Assembly: GCA_028290805.1 (NCBI GenBank)
Contig: JAQGJA010000022.1
Coordinates: 1 to 5,669, forward strand
Source: Alphaproteobacteria bacterium
GTDB lineage: Bacteria; Pseudomonadota; Alphaproteobacteria; Micavibrionales; SZUA-601
Direction: 5' to 3'
DNA length: 5,669 nt
Shown here: positions 1 through 4,874 of the stretch, piece by piece
Layout of the letters: each line of letters opens with the position of its first letter
Numbering within the stretch: the first letter of the stretch is position 1
Translations under genes and position numbers: made by a program
Notes under the pieces: generated by a model
The model's input: only the letters and a program-made list of their open reading frames with translations
Database searches by the model: none
What the model was told of the DNA's origin: nothing

Positions 1-300
1 GGCCGAACGCAAAAAGGAAAACACGATCACGATCCGCGTAAACGACGTCATCATCATGAGAATACTGGGGGCGAGGGACAAGACGGTCATCAAGGCGACG
101 ATCTGCACGACGCGGCCGGTTACCGTGCCTGTGCCGCCCGCTGCCTCATCCCCCGTGCTGGTGCCTTCACCGCCCAGATCGAGCGTCAGTTTCTGGGCCA
201 GGGCATCATGATGAAAGAAAGCAAAAATGCCGACCAAGGCCACAGCAAATAACAGAAATTGCCACTTCTTGTCATACAGGGCTTTAAGGAATTTAGTCAT
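1..300 (-). CDS. fliP: FliP, flagellar export gate protein, N-terminal 100 residues (runs off left edge)
   Basis: FliP is a core subunit of the inner-membrane export gate (FliPQR) of the flagellar type III secretion system. Seen: the start ATG is at 298-300 and the frame is open to the window edge. Residues 15-29 are hydrophobic and followed by an ALA-Q junction (33-36), fitting the cleaved signal peptide that is unusual to FliP among the gate proteins. A low-complexity Gly/Thr/Glu linker (about 42-62) leads into the conserved first membrane segment and signature QIVALMTVLSLAPSILMMMT (66-85), then SFTRIVIVFSFLR. The start overlaps the fliO end by 8 nt, indicating translational coupling, and an AAAGGAAC ribosome site (309-316) lies 8 nt upstream. 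The remaining 140 or so residues expected of the family lie outside the window. Confidence 0.96.
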   Translation of the reverse strand, partial: MTKFLKALYDKKWQFLLFAVALVGIFAFFHHDALAQKLTLDLGGEGTSTGDEAAGGTGTVTGRVVQIVALMTVLSLAPSILMMMTSFTRIVIVFSFLRSA

Positions 301-586
301 GGCTTTTTGTTCCTTTAAACGAGCCTTCAACAACCTGCGCCGTGTCACTGCCGATCAGGACGAGGTGCTCGACCTCGTCGCGGCGGATGAGGACCAGGCG
401 GTTCTTGCCATCCAGTGGCAAGGTTTCCAGCAACTGCAAACGGCGCTCTTTATTAGGAACCATGGGCATGGCCGGAAGGCCCAAACGGCCGCCATATTTG
501 CGGACCAAATAGCTGAGCAGCCAGATCAGCCCCAGGACAAAAACAAGGGCAAGAATGGCGCGCAAAAGATCAGTGGCTGGGTTCAT
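293..586 (-). CDS. fliO: FliO, flagellar export gate assembly protein
   Basis: FliO is a small bitopic membrane protein that helps FliP assemble into the export gate. Seen: 97 residues with one membrane segment (about 8-27, rich in Leu/Val/Ile), a basic stretch RKYGGR just inside, and a short cytoplasmic beta-rich domain with the FliO pattern RRLQLLETLPLDGKNRLVLI followed by RRDEVEHLVLIG (49-79). The length fits the short alphaproteobacterial forms. No clear Shine-Dalgarno sequence precedes the ATG at 584-586. The gene overlaps fliP downstream by 8 nt and is separated from the upstream FlhB-like gene by 123 nt that hold the paired palindromes, so it may be transcribed either through them or from its own unrecognised promoter. 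Confidence 0.92.
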   Translation of the reverse strand: MNPATDLLRAILALVFVLGLIWLLSYLVRKYGGRLGLPAMPMVPNKERRLQLLETLPLDGKNRLVLIRRDEVEHLVLIGSDTAQVVEGSFKGTKSHD

Positions 587-630
587 GGGGAAAGATTAGA
601 CGAGATCATGGAATGGGGGAAGAACCTATT

Positions 631-656
631 GTCATCCTGAACTTGTTTCAGGATCC
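631..656. repeat. Palindromic repeat, copy 1 (hairpin arms ATCCTGAA / TTCAGGAT)
   Basis: The arms 634-641 and 647-654 are perfect 8-bp complements around the 5-nt loop CTTGT. The 26-bp unit matches copy 2 (682-707) in inverted orientation at all but two positions. The unit resembles dispersed intergenic palindromes that I recall from alphaproteobacterial genomes; that attribution is from memory. Confidence 0.85.
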
Positions 657-681
657 ATCATCAGCGTGCAAACTTTTAAAA

Positions 682-707
682 GGATGCTGAAACAAGTTCA
701 GCATGAC
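682..707. repeat. Palindromic repeat, copy 2, inverted (hairpin arms ATGCTGAA / TTCAGCAT)
   Basis: The arms 684-691 and 697-704 pair perfectly around the loop ACAAG. Read on the other strand it is copy 1 with one C-G pair changed to G-C. Between the copies (657-681) is the small palindrome CTTTTAAAAG (673-682). The unit ends 3 bp before the stop codon of the FlhB-like gene, so its transcript would carry both hairpins. Confidence 0.85.
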
Positions 708-709
708 AC

Positions 710-1060
710 TTATTCTTTATCTGCTGATATTTTAAACGGATCATCCTTATCCGGCCGGCCTTTACCTTCGGCCTCATACACATAAGCCAGGATTTCAGCC
801 ACGGCCATGATGGCTTCGGTGGGGATGGGCGAATCCAGTTCGATGCTGGCCAGTATCTCGGCCAAAGCCGGGTCTTCGCGGACCTTGATACCGTTGGCGT
901 GGGCCAAAGCCAGGATCTGTTCAGCCCAGTGGCCACGGCCGGCAGCGATGATTTTGGGCAGTTCGGAATTATTCGGGTCGTTTTCCAGCGCCGCTGCCAC
1001 GGGCCGGGGCGAATTGGCACGGTTCTTGCTTATAGGTGTTCGTGGTGGTTTGCCGGTCAT
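710..1060 (-). CDS. Free-standing FlhB C-terminal-domain protein (FlhX/FhlB-like)
   Basis: Seen: a 116-residue soluble protein. Residues 21-96 (from VAAALENDPNNSELPKIIAA through GIKVREDPALAEILASIELD to AVAEILAYVYE) match the C-terminal cytoplasmic half (CC) of FlhB/YscU, the export switch that changes substrate specificity from hook to filament. The NPTH self-cleavage motif and all membrane segments are missing; the position before VAAALE reads NRANSPRP instead. Known: such free-standing domains (FlhX of Helicobacter pylori) can substitute for the cleaved C-terminal fragment of FlhB. I chose ATG 1058-1060 because the only longer start is a TTG at 1114 inside flgB, and the homology begins after residue 18. 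No good ribosome site is visible. The charged tail (98-116) is variable. It diverges from flgB with 41 bp between start codons. Confidence 0.85.
   Translation of the reverse strand: MTGKPPRTPISKNRANSPRPVAAALENDPNNSELPKIIAAGRGHWAEQILALAHANGIKVREDPALAEILASIELDSPIPTEAIMAVAEILAYVYEAEGKGRPDKDDPFKISADKE
1015..1030 (+). promoter_or_regulatory. Sigma-54 promoter for flgB-flgC-fliE
   Basis: TGGCACG-N4-TTGCT matches the sigma-54 consensus (TGGCACG-N4-TTGCW) at every defined base. With GC at 1028-1029 as -13/-12, transcription would start near 1041 and leave a 61-nt leader before flgB. The site lies inside codons 11-16 of the divergent FlhB-like gene. Sigma-54 control of rod and hook genes is known from Caulobacter and other bacteria; the activator site was not identified here. 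Confidence 0.85.
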
Positions 1061-1089
1061 GAGGACCAAAGATACACCGAAAACTTTAC

Positions 1090-1094
1090 AGAGG
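1090..1094 (+). promoter_or_regulatory. Ribosome binding site deciding the flgB start
   Basis: AGAGG lies 7 nt before ATG 1102 and selects this codon over the in-frame Met codon at 1126. It also places the flgB leader entirely between the flgB start and the divergent FlhB-like gene start. Confidence 0.7.
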
Positions 1095-1101
1095 CTATCA
1101 A

Positions 1102-1524
1102 ATGCTTGAATCAATCGCCCTTATGAACGGAATGTCTGAAAAGATGAAATATCTTCAGACCCGCCAGCGTGTTTTGGCGCAGAACATTACCAATGCCGAC
1201 TCTCCCGGTTATCAGCCAATGGATGTGTCCGCACCCGATTTCAGCAAATCCATGGCCGTTTACCAGGGCCGCACCGCTTTAGCAGAAGGCCAGAAACTGG
1301 CCATGACGACGACAAGCGCCGCCCATGTCAACGGCTTTCAGATGATGGACCGCGCCGAAACCGGCAAAGCCAACCGTCAACCCTATGAAATTAAACCCAC
1401 CTCGAACGGCGTGACGATGGAAGAACAGATGATGAACGCCTCCAAAACCGCCATCGATTACCAACTGGTCACTAATATCTATGGCAAAAACCTGGATATG
1501 CTGCGCTCGGCAATGAAACACTAA
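1102..1524 (+). CDS. flgB: FlgB, flagellar proximal rod protein
   Basis: FlgB is one of the proximal rod subunits, exported through the type III gate and assembled next to FliE on the MS ring. Seen: 140 residues, typical family length, starting MLESIALMNGMSEKMKYL and carrying the flagellar axial-protein signature VLAQNITNADSPGYQ (24-38). The C-terminal half has the helix EEQMMNASKTAIDYQLVTNI that forms the coiled rod packing. The ATG at 1102 is supported by AGAGG at 1090-1094 (7-nt spacing) and by the family N-terminus; the Met at 1126 would remove the first helix. It is first in a tight run with flgC and fliE, driven by the sigma-54 promoter upstream. Confidence 0.96.
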   Translation: MLESIALMNGMSEKMKYLQTRQRVLAQNITNADSPGYQPMDVSAPDFSKSMAVYQGRTALAEGQKLAMTTTSAAHVNGFQMMDRAETGKANRQPYEIKPTSNGVTMEEQMMNASKTAIDYQLVTNIYGKNLDMLRSAMKH

Positions 1525-1546
1525 TCGGATTTAGGGAGAACACCTC

Positions 1547-1963
1547 ATGGAACTTTTCAACGCAATGTCAATCTCCGCCTCGGGCATGAAAGCTCAAAGC
1601 ACAAGAATGCGCGTCATTTCCGAAAACATTGCCAACAGCGAAACCACCGCCAACACGCCAGATGCCGATCCTTACCGCCGCAAGACAATCTCATTCAAGT
1701 CCCGCCTTGACCGCGCCAGCGGCGTGGAAAAAGTTGCCGTGGACAAGATCGACCGCGACCAAAGCAATTTCCGCCTGAAATACGACCCGACACATCCGGC
1801 CGCCGACGAAAAAGGCTATATAAAGTTACCGAATGTTAACAGCCTTATTGAGACAATGGATATGCGCGAAGCCAACCGTTCGTATGAAGCGAATATGAGT
1901 TCGATCGAACTGAGCCGCGGCATGCTGATGAAGACAATCAATATGTTGCAACCGCAACGTTAA
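1547..1963 (+). CDS. flgC: FlgC, flagellar proximal rod protein
   Basis: FlgC is a second proximal rod subunit. Seen: 138 residues, usual for the family. The N-terminal helix MELFNAMSISASGMKAQSTR with VISENIANSETT (23-34) is the axial signature, here with the FlgC-type run before PYRRKTISF. The C-terminal block MDMREANRSYEANMSSIE and the following LSRGMLMKTINML is the conserved terminal helix shared by rod, hook and hook-associated proteins. It begins 22 nt after flgB with AGGGAG at 1533-1538, 8 nt from the ATG, so it is clearly in the same transcript. Confidence 0.97.
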   Translation: MELFNAMSISASGMKAQSTRMRVISENIANSETTANTPDADPYRRKTISFKSRLDRASGVEKVAVDKIDRDQSNFRLKYDPTHPAADEKGYIKLPNVNSLIETMDMREANRSYEANMSSIELSRGMLMKTINMLQPQR

Positions 1964-1989
1964 ACCACTGAAGTTTAAAAGGAGTCGCC

Positions 1990-2316
1990 ATGACAGCCAT
2001 TAATCCAGGAGCCGCACTCGGTGCTTATAAAGCCGCATCCCAGATCGGGGCAGGGATGGGCGGCGGAGTCGTCGACCAGGTCGCAGAAAACACTTCCGGC
2101 GCCAAATTCGGCGAAATGCTGAAAACCGCCACGCAAAATACCATCGACAGCCAAAAAAGCAGCGAAAAAGTTTCCGCCGATGCGGTACTGGGCAAAGCCG
2201 ACCTGACCGACGTCGTCAACTCGGTAAATAATGCCGAGATGACCCTGACATTGTTCCTGGCCGTGCGCGACAAGATGATGGATGCCTATAACCAGATCAG
2301 CCGGACGCAGATTTAA
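1990..2316 (+). CDS. fliE: FliE, MS-ring/rod adaptor protein
   Basis: FliE links the MS ring (FliF) to the rod and is the first axial protein exported. Seen: 108 residues. The N-terminal half is poorly conserved and rich in Gly/Ala. The C-terminal half carries the family core DLTDVVNSVNNAEMTLTLFL followed by AVRDKMMDAYNQISRTQI. A strong AAAAGGAG (1977-1984) sits 5 nt before the ATG, 26 nt after flgC. The stop codon is followed 11 nt later by a long perfect hairpin, which probably marks the end or a processing point of the flgB-flgC-fliE transcript. Confidence 0.95.
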   Translation: MTAINPGAALGAYKAASQIGAGMGGGVVDQVAENTSGAKFGEMLKTATQNTIDSQKSSEKVSADAVLGKADLTDVVNSVNNAEMTLTLFLAVRDKMMDAYNQISRTQI

Positions 2317-2326
2317 CTTTTATTTT

Positions 2327-2367
2327 TAATCCCGACGAAGGAGGGCACCCCTCCTTCGTCGGGATTA
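2327..2367. terminator. Very long perfect hairpin between fliE and fliQ (possible terminator or mRNA 3'-end stabiliser)
   Basis: The arms AATCCCGACGAAGGAGGG (2328-2345) and its exact complement (2349-2366) surround the 3-nt loop CAC; one further T-A pair (2327/2367) makes 19 bp. On the plus strand the stem is preceded by a T-rich run (TTTTATTTTT) but followed by ACGCATTTATAACT, not a U-tract, and on the minus strand it would be followed by A-rich RNA. It is therefore not a canonical intrinsic terminator in either direction. Its position after fliE suggests transcript-end formation or protection from 3' decay. Confidence 0.6.
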
Positions 2368-2381
2368 CGCATTTATAACTA

Positions 2382-2410
2382 TTCCCACTTCCCTTATTTT
2401 TTGCAATAAT
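2382..2410 (+). promoter_or_regulatory. Candidate promoter for fliQ-fliR, possibly giving leaderless mRNA
   Basis: TTCCCA (2382-2387) and AATAAT (2405-2410) are 17 bp apart and match the vegetative consensus at 4/6 and 5/6 positions. Transcription would begin at or within a base or two of the fliQ ATG at 2417. No Shine-Dalgarno sequence precedes fliQ, which agrees with a leaderless start. No sigma-54 -24 element is found before the TTGCA at 2401. Inference only. Confidence 0.3.
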
Positions 2411-2416
2411 ATCCTT

Positions 2417-2683
2417 ATGAACGGTGTTGAAACTCTGGACCTTGCGCGCGATACGATCTGGCTGGCCATCAAGGTCAGTGCACCGGTAATGTTGGTGGGG
2501 CTTGTGGTCGGTCTTGTCGTGTCCTTGCTCCAGGCTTTGACCCAGATCCAGGAACAGACTTTGGCCTATGTGCCGAAAATCATCGCCATCTTTGTCGCGC
2601 TTTATCTGTTCATGCCTTATATGAGCGCCAACCTGAACGAGTTCATGATCGATCTTGCAGATCGTATCGTCAAAGTCGAATAA
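2417..2683 (+). CDS. fliQ: FliQ, flagellar export gate protein
   Basis: FliQ is the small subunit that packs around FliP and FliR in the export gate. Seen: 88 residues, the usual family size, with two membrane helices (about 14-38 and 54-72) joined by the highly conserved loop SLLQALTQIQEQTLAYVPKI (36-55). The start at 2417 gives the family N-terminus (ETLDLARDTIWLAIKVSAPV). No ribosome site is visible upstream. Its TAA shares its last A with the ATG of fliR (TAATG), so fliR translation is likely coupled to it. It lies 100 bp after fliE, beyond a strong hairpin, which suggests separate transcription. Confidence 0.96.
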   Translation: MNGVETLDLARDTIWLAIKVSAPVMLVGLVVGLVVSLLQALTQIQEQTLAYVPKIIAIFVALYLFMPYMSANLNEFMIDLADRIVKVE

Positions 2684-3453
2684 TGGGCCTGCTGGAAACC
2701 TTTATCGCGACCCAGGTGTTTTCCTTTTTGATTATTTTTGCGCGCATTGGTACAGCCATCATGATCATGCCGGGGCTGAGCGACATCACGGTGCCGGTTG
2801 AGATCCGCCTGTTTTTCGCCCTGACTTTCTGCTTTATCCTGGTTCCCGTGCTCCAGCCTTTTTTGCCTGCGGCAATGCCGGCCCAGCCGATTGTCTTTGG
2901 GGTAATGATTGTCAAGGAAATGCTAACCGGGCTGTTTCTTGGGCTGATGACCCAGGTGATGATGATCGCCATCAACCTGGCCGGGGTTCTGGTAGCGCAT
3001 GCCACCTCGCTTTCCAGCGCCATGACATTCAACCCCCAGCTTTCGGGCCAGACCACGGTGGTTAACACGTTTTTTTCGATCCTTACCGTGGTGATGCTGT
3101 TCGTGACCGATTTGCATCATCTGTTATTCATGGGCTTTATCGATTCCTATGCCTTGTTCCCGACACAAAATGATTTGATGCTGGATGATATGAGCTTCAG
3201 CGTGGCCCAGGATATCAGCGAAGCCATGCGCATAGGCCTTATGATTTCCGCGCCTTTTGTCGTGGTGTCATTCGGCGTCTTTATCGCCATGGGGCTGGTG
3301 GCACGCCTGGTGCCCCAGATCCAGGTTTTTGCCTTGTCCGTGCCGGTCCAGGTGTTAACCGGTCTGGTCCTGCTGATGACCAGCATATCGGCAATGATGC
3401 TGTTTTTCCTGGATGAATATGAGCGATTCTGGAAGAGTTTTCTGGAGAGCTGA
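2683..3453 (+). CDS. fliR: FliR, flagellar export gate protein
   Basis: FliR completes the FliPQR gate and contributes the plug near the pore centre. Seen: 256 residues, normal length, largely hydrophobic with helices around 8-30, 43-62, 68-105, 125-152, 183-208 and 215-243. Family motifs are FARIGTAIMIMPGLSD (19-34), the AMTFNPQLSGQTT segment (113-125), and GLVARLVPQIQVFALSVPVQ (204-223). The ATG overlaps the fliQ stop by one base. In many alphaproteobacteria flhB follows; here the frame ends, a hairpin follows, and recA converges from the other strand, so full-length flhB must lie elsewhere or be lost. The cytoplasmic tail DEYERFWKSFLES is short and charged. Confidence 0.97.
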   Translation: MGLLETFIATQVFSFLIIFARIGTAIMIMPGLSDITVPVEIRLFFALTFCFILVPVLQPFLPAAMPAQPIVFGVMIVKEMLTGLFLGLMTQVMMIAINLAGVLVAHATSLSSAMTFNPQLSGQTTVVNTFFSILTVVMLFVTDLHHLLFMGFIDSYALFPTQNDLMLDDMSFSVAQDISEAMRIGLMISAPFVVVSFGVFIAMGLVARLVPQIQVFALSVPVQVLTGLVLLMTSISAMMLFFLDEYERFWKSFLES

Positions 3454-3475
3454 TAATTATTCCGGGAAGAGGCAT

Positions 3476-3504
3476 TATAAAAAGGGCCGCTAGAAAGCGG
3501 CCCT
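3476..3504 (-). terminator. Rho-independent terminator of recA
   Basis: The stem AGGGCCGCT / AGCGGCCCT (3483-3491 and 3496-3504) is 9 bp, GC-rich, perfect, with a 4-nt loop. On the minus strand it is followed by TTTTATAAT, a reasonable U-tract. It lies 22 bp after the recA stop. On the plus strand the hairpin is 29 bp past the fliR stop but lacks a U-tract, so it may only slow read-through from fliR. Confidence 0.85.
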
Positions 3505-3526
3505 CGTTCAATCTATTAAATCCGAT

Positions 3527-4597
3527 TTACTCGGTGGCAGCTTCGCCTTCACCGGTGCTGACCATCATGGCATTGGCGACTTCGCCGGAATTGCCGCGGA
3601 CCTTGGCTTCGATTTCGTCGGCGATTTTTGGGTTGTCTTTCAGGAACTGCTTGGCGTTGTTGCGGCCCTGGCCCAATTTTTCACCGTTATAGGCGAACCA
3701 GGCGCCGGATTTTTCAACGACGCCGGCGGCAACGCCCAGATCGATGATTTCACCCAGTTTCGAGACGCCTTCGCCATACATGATGTCGAATTCAACCTGG
3801 CGGAAGGGAGGGGCCATCTTGTTTTTGACAACCTTGACGCGGGTCTGGTTGCCGACGGTTTCCTCACGCTCCTTGATCGCGCCGATGCGGCGGATATCCA
3901 GGCGGATCGAGGCATAGAATTTAAGGGCGTTACCGCCCGTGGTCGTTTCGGGGTTACCGAACATGACGCCAATTTTCATACGCAGCTGGTTGATGAAAAT
4001 AACGATCGTGTTCGATTTCGCGATGGTCGAGGTCAGCTTGCGCAGGGCCTGGGACATCAGGCGGGCCTGAAGACCCATGTGGCTGTCACCCATTTCACCT
4101 TCGATCTCGGCGCGCGGGACAAGGGCGGCGACGGAGTCGATAACCAGGACGTCCAGGGAGCCCGAACGCACCAATGTGTCGGTGATTTCCAAAGCCTGTT
4201 CGCCATTATCGGGCTGGGCAACGAGAAGGTCGTTGATATTGACGCCCAGCTTGGTGGCATAGGTCGGGTCAAGCGCATGCTCTGCATCAATAAACGCGCA
4301 GGTGCCGCCTTTTTTCTGGGCTTCGGCGATGACATGCAAAGCCAGGGTTGTTTTACCCGAGCTCTCAGGGCCATAAATCTCAATAATACGGCCCTTCGGC
4401 AGGCCGCCAATGCCAAGGGCAATGTCCAAAGACAGGGAACCGGTTGAAATGACTTCGGCCTCGGCTTTGTCATTTGTGCCCAGTTTCATGATCGAGCCTT
4501 TGCCAAAGGCGCGCTCGATCTGGCTCAAAGCTGAGTCCAGAGCCTTTTGACGATCATTTGAATTGGATGCGGTACGGGATTCAGCTGGAGCAGCCAT
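3527..4597 (-). CDS. recA: RecA recombinase
   Basis: RecA forms ATP-dependent filaments on single-stranded DNA, performs strand exchange in recombinational repair, and stimulates LexA self-cleavage in the SOS response. Seen: 356 residues, complete. Walker A GPESSGKT (76-83), the catalytic Glu in FIDAEHALD (Glu106), Walker B LDVLVIDSVAAL (148-159), loop L1 around EGEMGDSHMG (166-175), and FINQLRMKIGVMFGNPETTT (201-220) containing the ATP-sensing Gln204 and DNA-binding loop L2. The C-terminal tail is short and acidic (GEGEAATE), as usual. The N-terminal extension MAAPAESRTASNSND is variable. Start ATG 4595-4597 is preceded by a modest AAAGAGAG. It is convergent with fliR and lies 33 bp downstream of the tRNA gene. 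All key residues are intact. Confidence 0.99.
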   Translation of the reverse strand: MAAPAESRTASNSNDRQKALDSALSQIERAFGKGSIMKLGTNDKAEAEVISTGSLSLDIALGIGGLPKGRIIEIYGPESSGKTTLALHVIAEAQKKGGTCAFIDAEHALDPTYATKLGVNINDLLVAQPDNGEQALEITDTLVRSGSLDVLVIDSVAALVPRAEIEGEMGDSHMGLQARLMSQALRKLTSTIAKSNTIVIFINQLRMKIGVMFGNPETTTGGNALKFYASIRLDIRRIGAIKEREETVGNQTRVKVVKNKMAPPFRQVEFDIMYGEGVSKLGEIIDLGVAAGVVEKSGAWFAYNGEKLGQGRNNAKQFLKDNPKIADEIEAKVRGNSGEVANAMMVSTGEGEAATE

Positions 4598-4611
4598 GAT
4601 TTTCTCTCTTT

Positions 4612-4626
4612 CAACAATTATAAAAC
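4612..4626 (-). promoter_or_regulatory. recA -10 element flanked by a degenerate LexA-type direct repeat
   Basis: The minus strand reads GTTT-TATAATT-GTTG. The seven central bases contain a perfect -10 hexamer TATAAT (4617-4622), and the flanks match 6 of 8 defined bases of the alphaproteobacterial LexA box GTTC-N7-GTTC. The -35 region would fall in the T arm of the tRNA gene, and no good TTGACA is there. A -10 so close to the recA start (leader about 14 nt before the ATG) is plausible. LexA binding is inference. Confidence 0.4.
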
Positions 4627-4630
4627 TCTA

Positions 4631-4717
4631 TGGTGCCTGTAGCCGGAGTCGAACCAGCACGCCCGTGAAGGCTGCAGATTTTGAGTCTGCCGCGTCTACC
4701 AATTTCGCCATACAGGC
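4631..4717 (-). tRNA. tRNA-Leu(CAA), complete with encoded CCA
   Basis: The 87-nt gene folds as a class II tRNA. The acceptor arms GCCTGTA and TACAGGC pair fully, followed by discriminator A and a genomically encoded CCA (4631-4633). The D arm contains AAATTGGTAGACGCG. The anticodon stem GCAGA/TCTGC encloses the loop CTCAAAA, giving anticodon CAA, which decodes UUG. A long variable arm (GCC..GGGC) is typical of leucine, and the T loop is TTCGACT. It lies upstream of recA on the same strand. Confidence 0.97.
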
Positions 4718-4874
4718 CTTAAAAACGATTCTAATTGGAAAACTTTCCTATTGCAAGAGAAATTTTCCTATTTCGGTCCTTTTCAAGTCTTTTTAGAGTT
4801 TCCCTGAAAGAGAGGGAAAAGTCTATATAGATAAAAAAATTGCCTTTGTAAATAAGCAGACTTAAGTTACCCCC
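4718..4874. other. AT-rich non-coding stretch between tRNA-Leu and the VTT-domain gene
   Basis: No open frame with coding character is seen. It contains the tRNA promoter, the direct repeat TTTCCTATT at 4744-4752 and 4764-4772 (20 bp apart), and a weak hairpin TTTCCCT/AGGGAAA (4799-4805 and 4813-4819, 7-nt loop). The stretch 4821-4854 is very AT-rich and is the likely place for the promoter of the rightward gene, but no convincing -35/-10 pair could be picked. Confidence 0.6.
4728..4756 (-). promoter_or_regulatory. Promoter of the tRNA-Leu gene
   Basis: On the minus strand TTGCAA (4751-4756) and TAGAAT (4728-4733) are separated by exactly 17 bp. The predicted start, near 4721, is about 4 nt before the mature tRNA 5' end. 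The short leader is unusual but workable for RNase P. The spacer contains the dyad GGAAA-AC-TTTCC (4737-4748). Confidence 0.65.

Noticed and set aside
227..640. 137-codon open frame on the plus strand opposite fliO and fliP
   Set aside because: It is antisense to two clearly conserved flagellar genes, shows no family resemblance, and its end runs into the palindromic repeat.
939..960. GC-rich CCGGCAGC...GGGCA stretch as an enhancer site for the sigma-54 activator
   Set aside because: It is about 55-75 bp upstream of the promoter, but I cannot match it reliably to a known activator motif, and it lies in conserved FlhB-domain codons.
1061..1114. Longer version of the FlhB-like protein starting at TTG 1114
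   Set aside because: It would start inside flgB, use a weak codon and add 18 residues with no FlhB similarity; ATG 1060 is a better start.
807..1126. Plus-strand open frames opposite the FlhB-like gene
   Set aside because: The minus-strand frame carries clear FlhB C-terminal homology; the plus frames do not resemble any family and end in flgB's leader or first codons.
2390..2405. Second sigma-54 promoter before fliQ (TTGCA at 2401-2405)
   Set aside because: The -24 part at the required spacing reads TCCCTTA, which does not match TGGCACG.
4079..4447. 122-codon plus-strand open frame inside recA
   Set aside because: It is the complement of the conserved RecA ATPase core, which explains its openness.
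4563..4796. Plus-strand open frame running across the recA start, the tRNA and the AT-rich spacer
   Set aside because: It crosses a complete tRNA gene in antisense, lacks a ribosome site and has no recognisable protein character.
4799..4819. TTTCCCT/AGGGAAA hairpin as a terminator
   Set aside because: The stem is only 7 bp, has a 7-nt loop, and is not followed by a U-tract on either strand; no gene ends near it.
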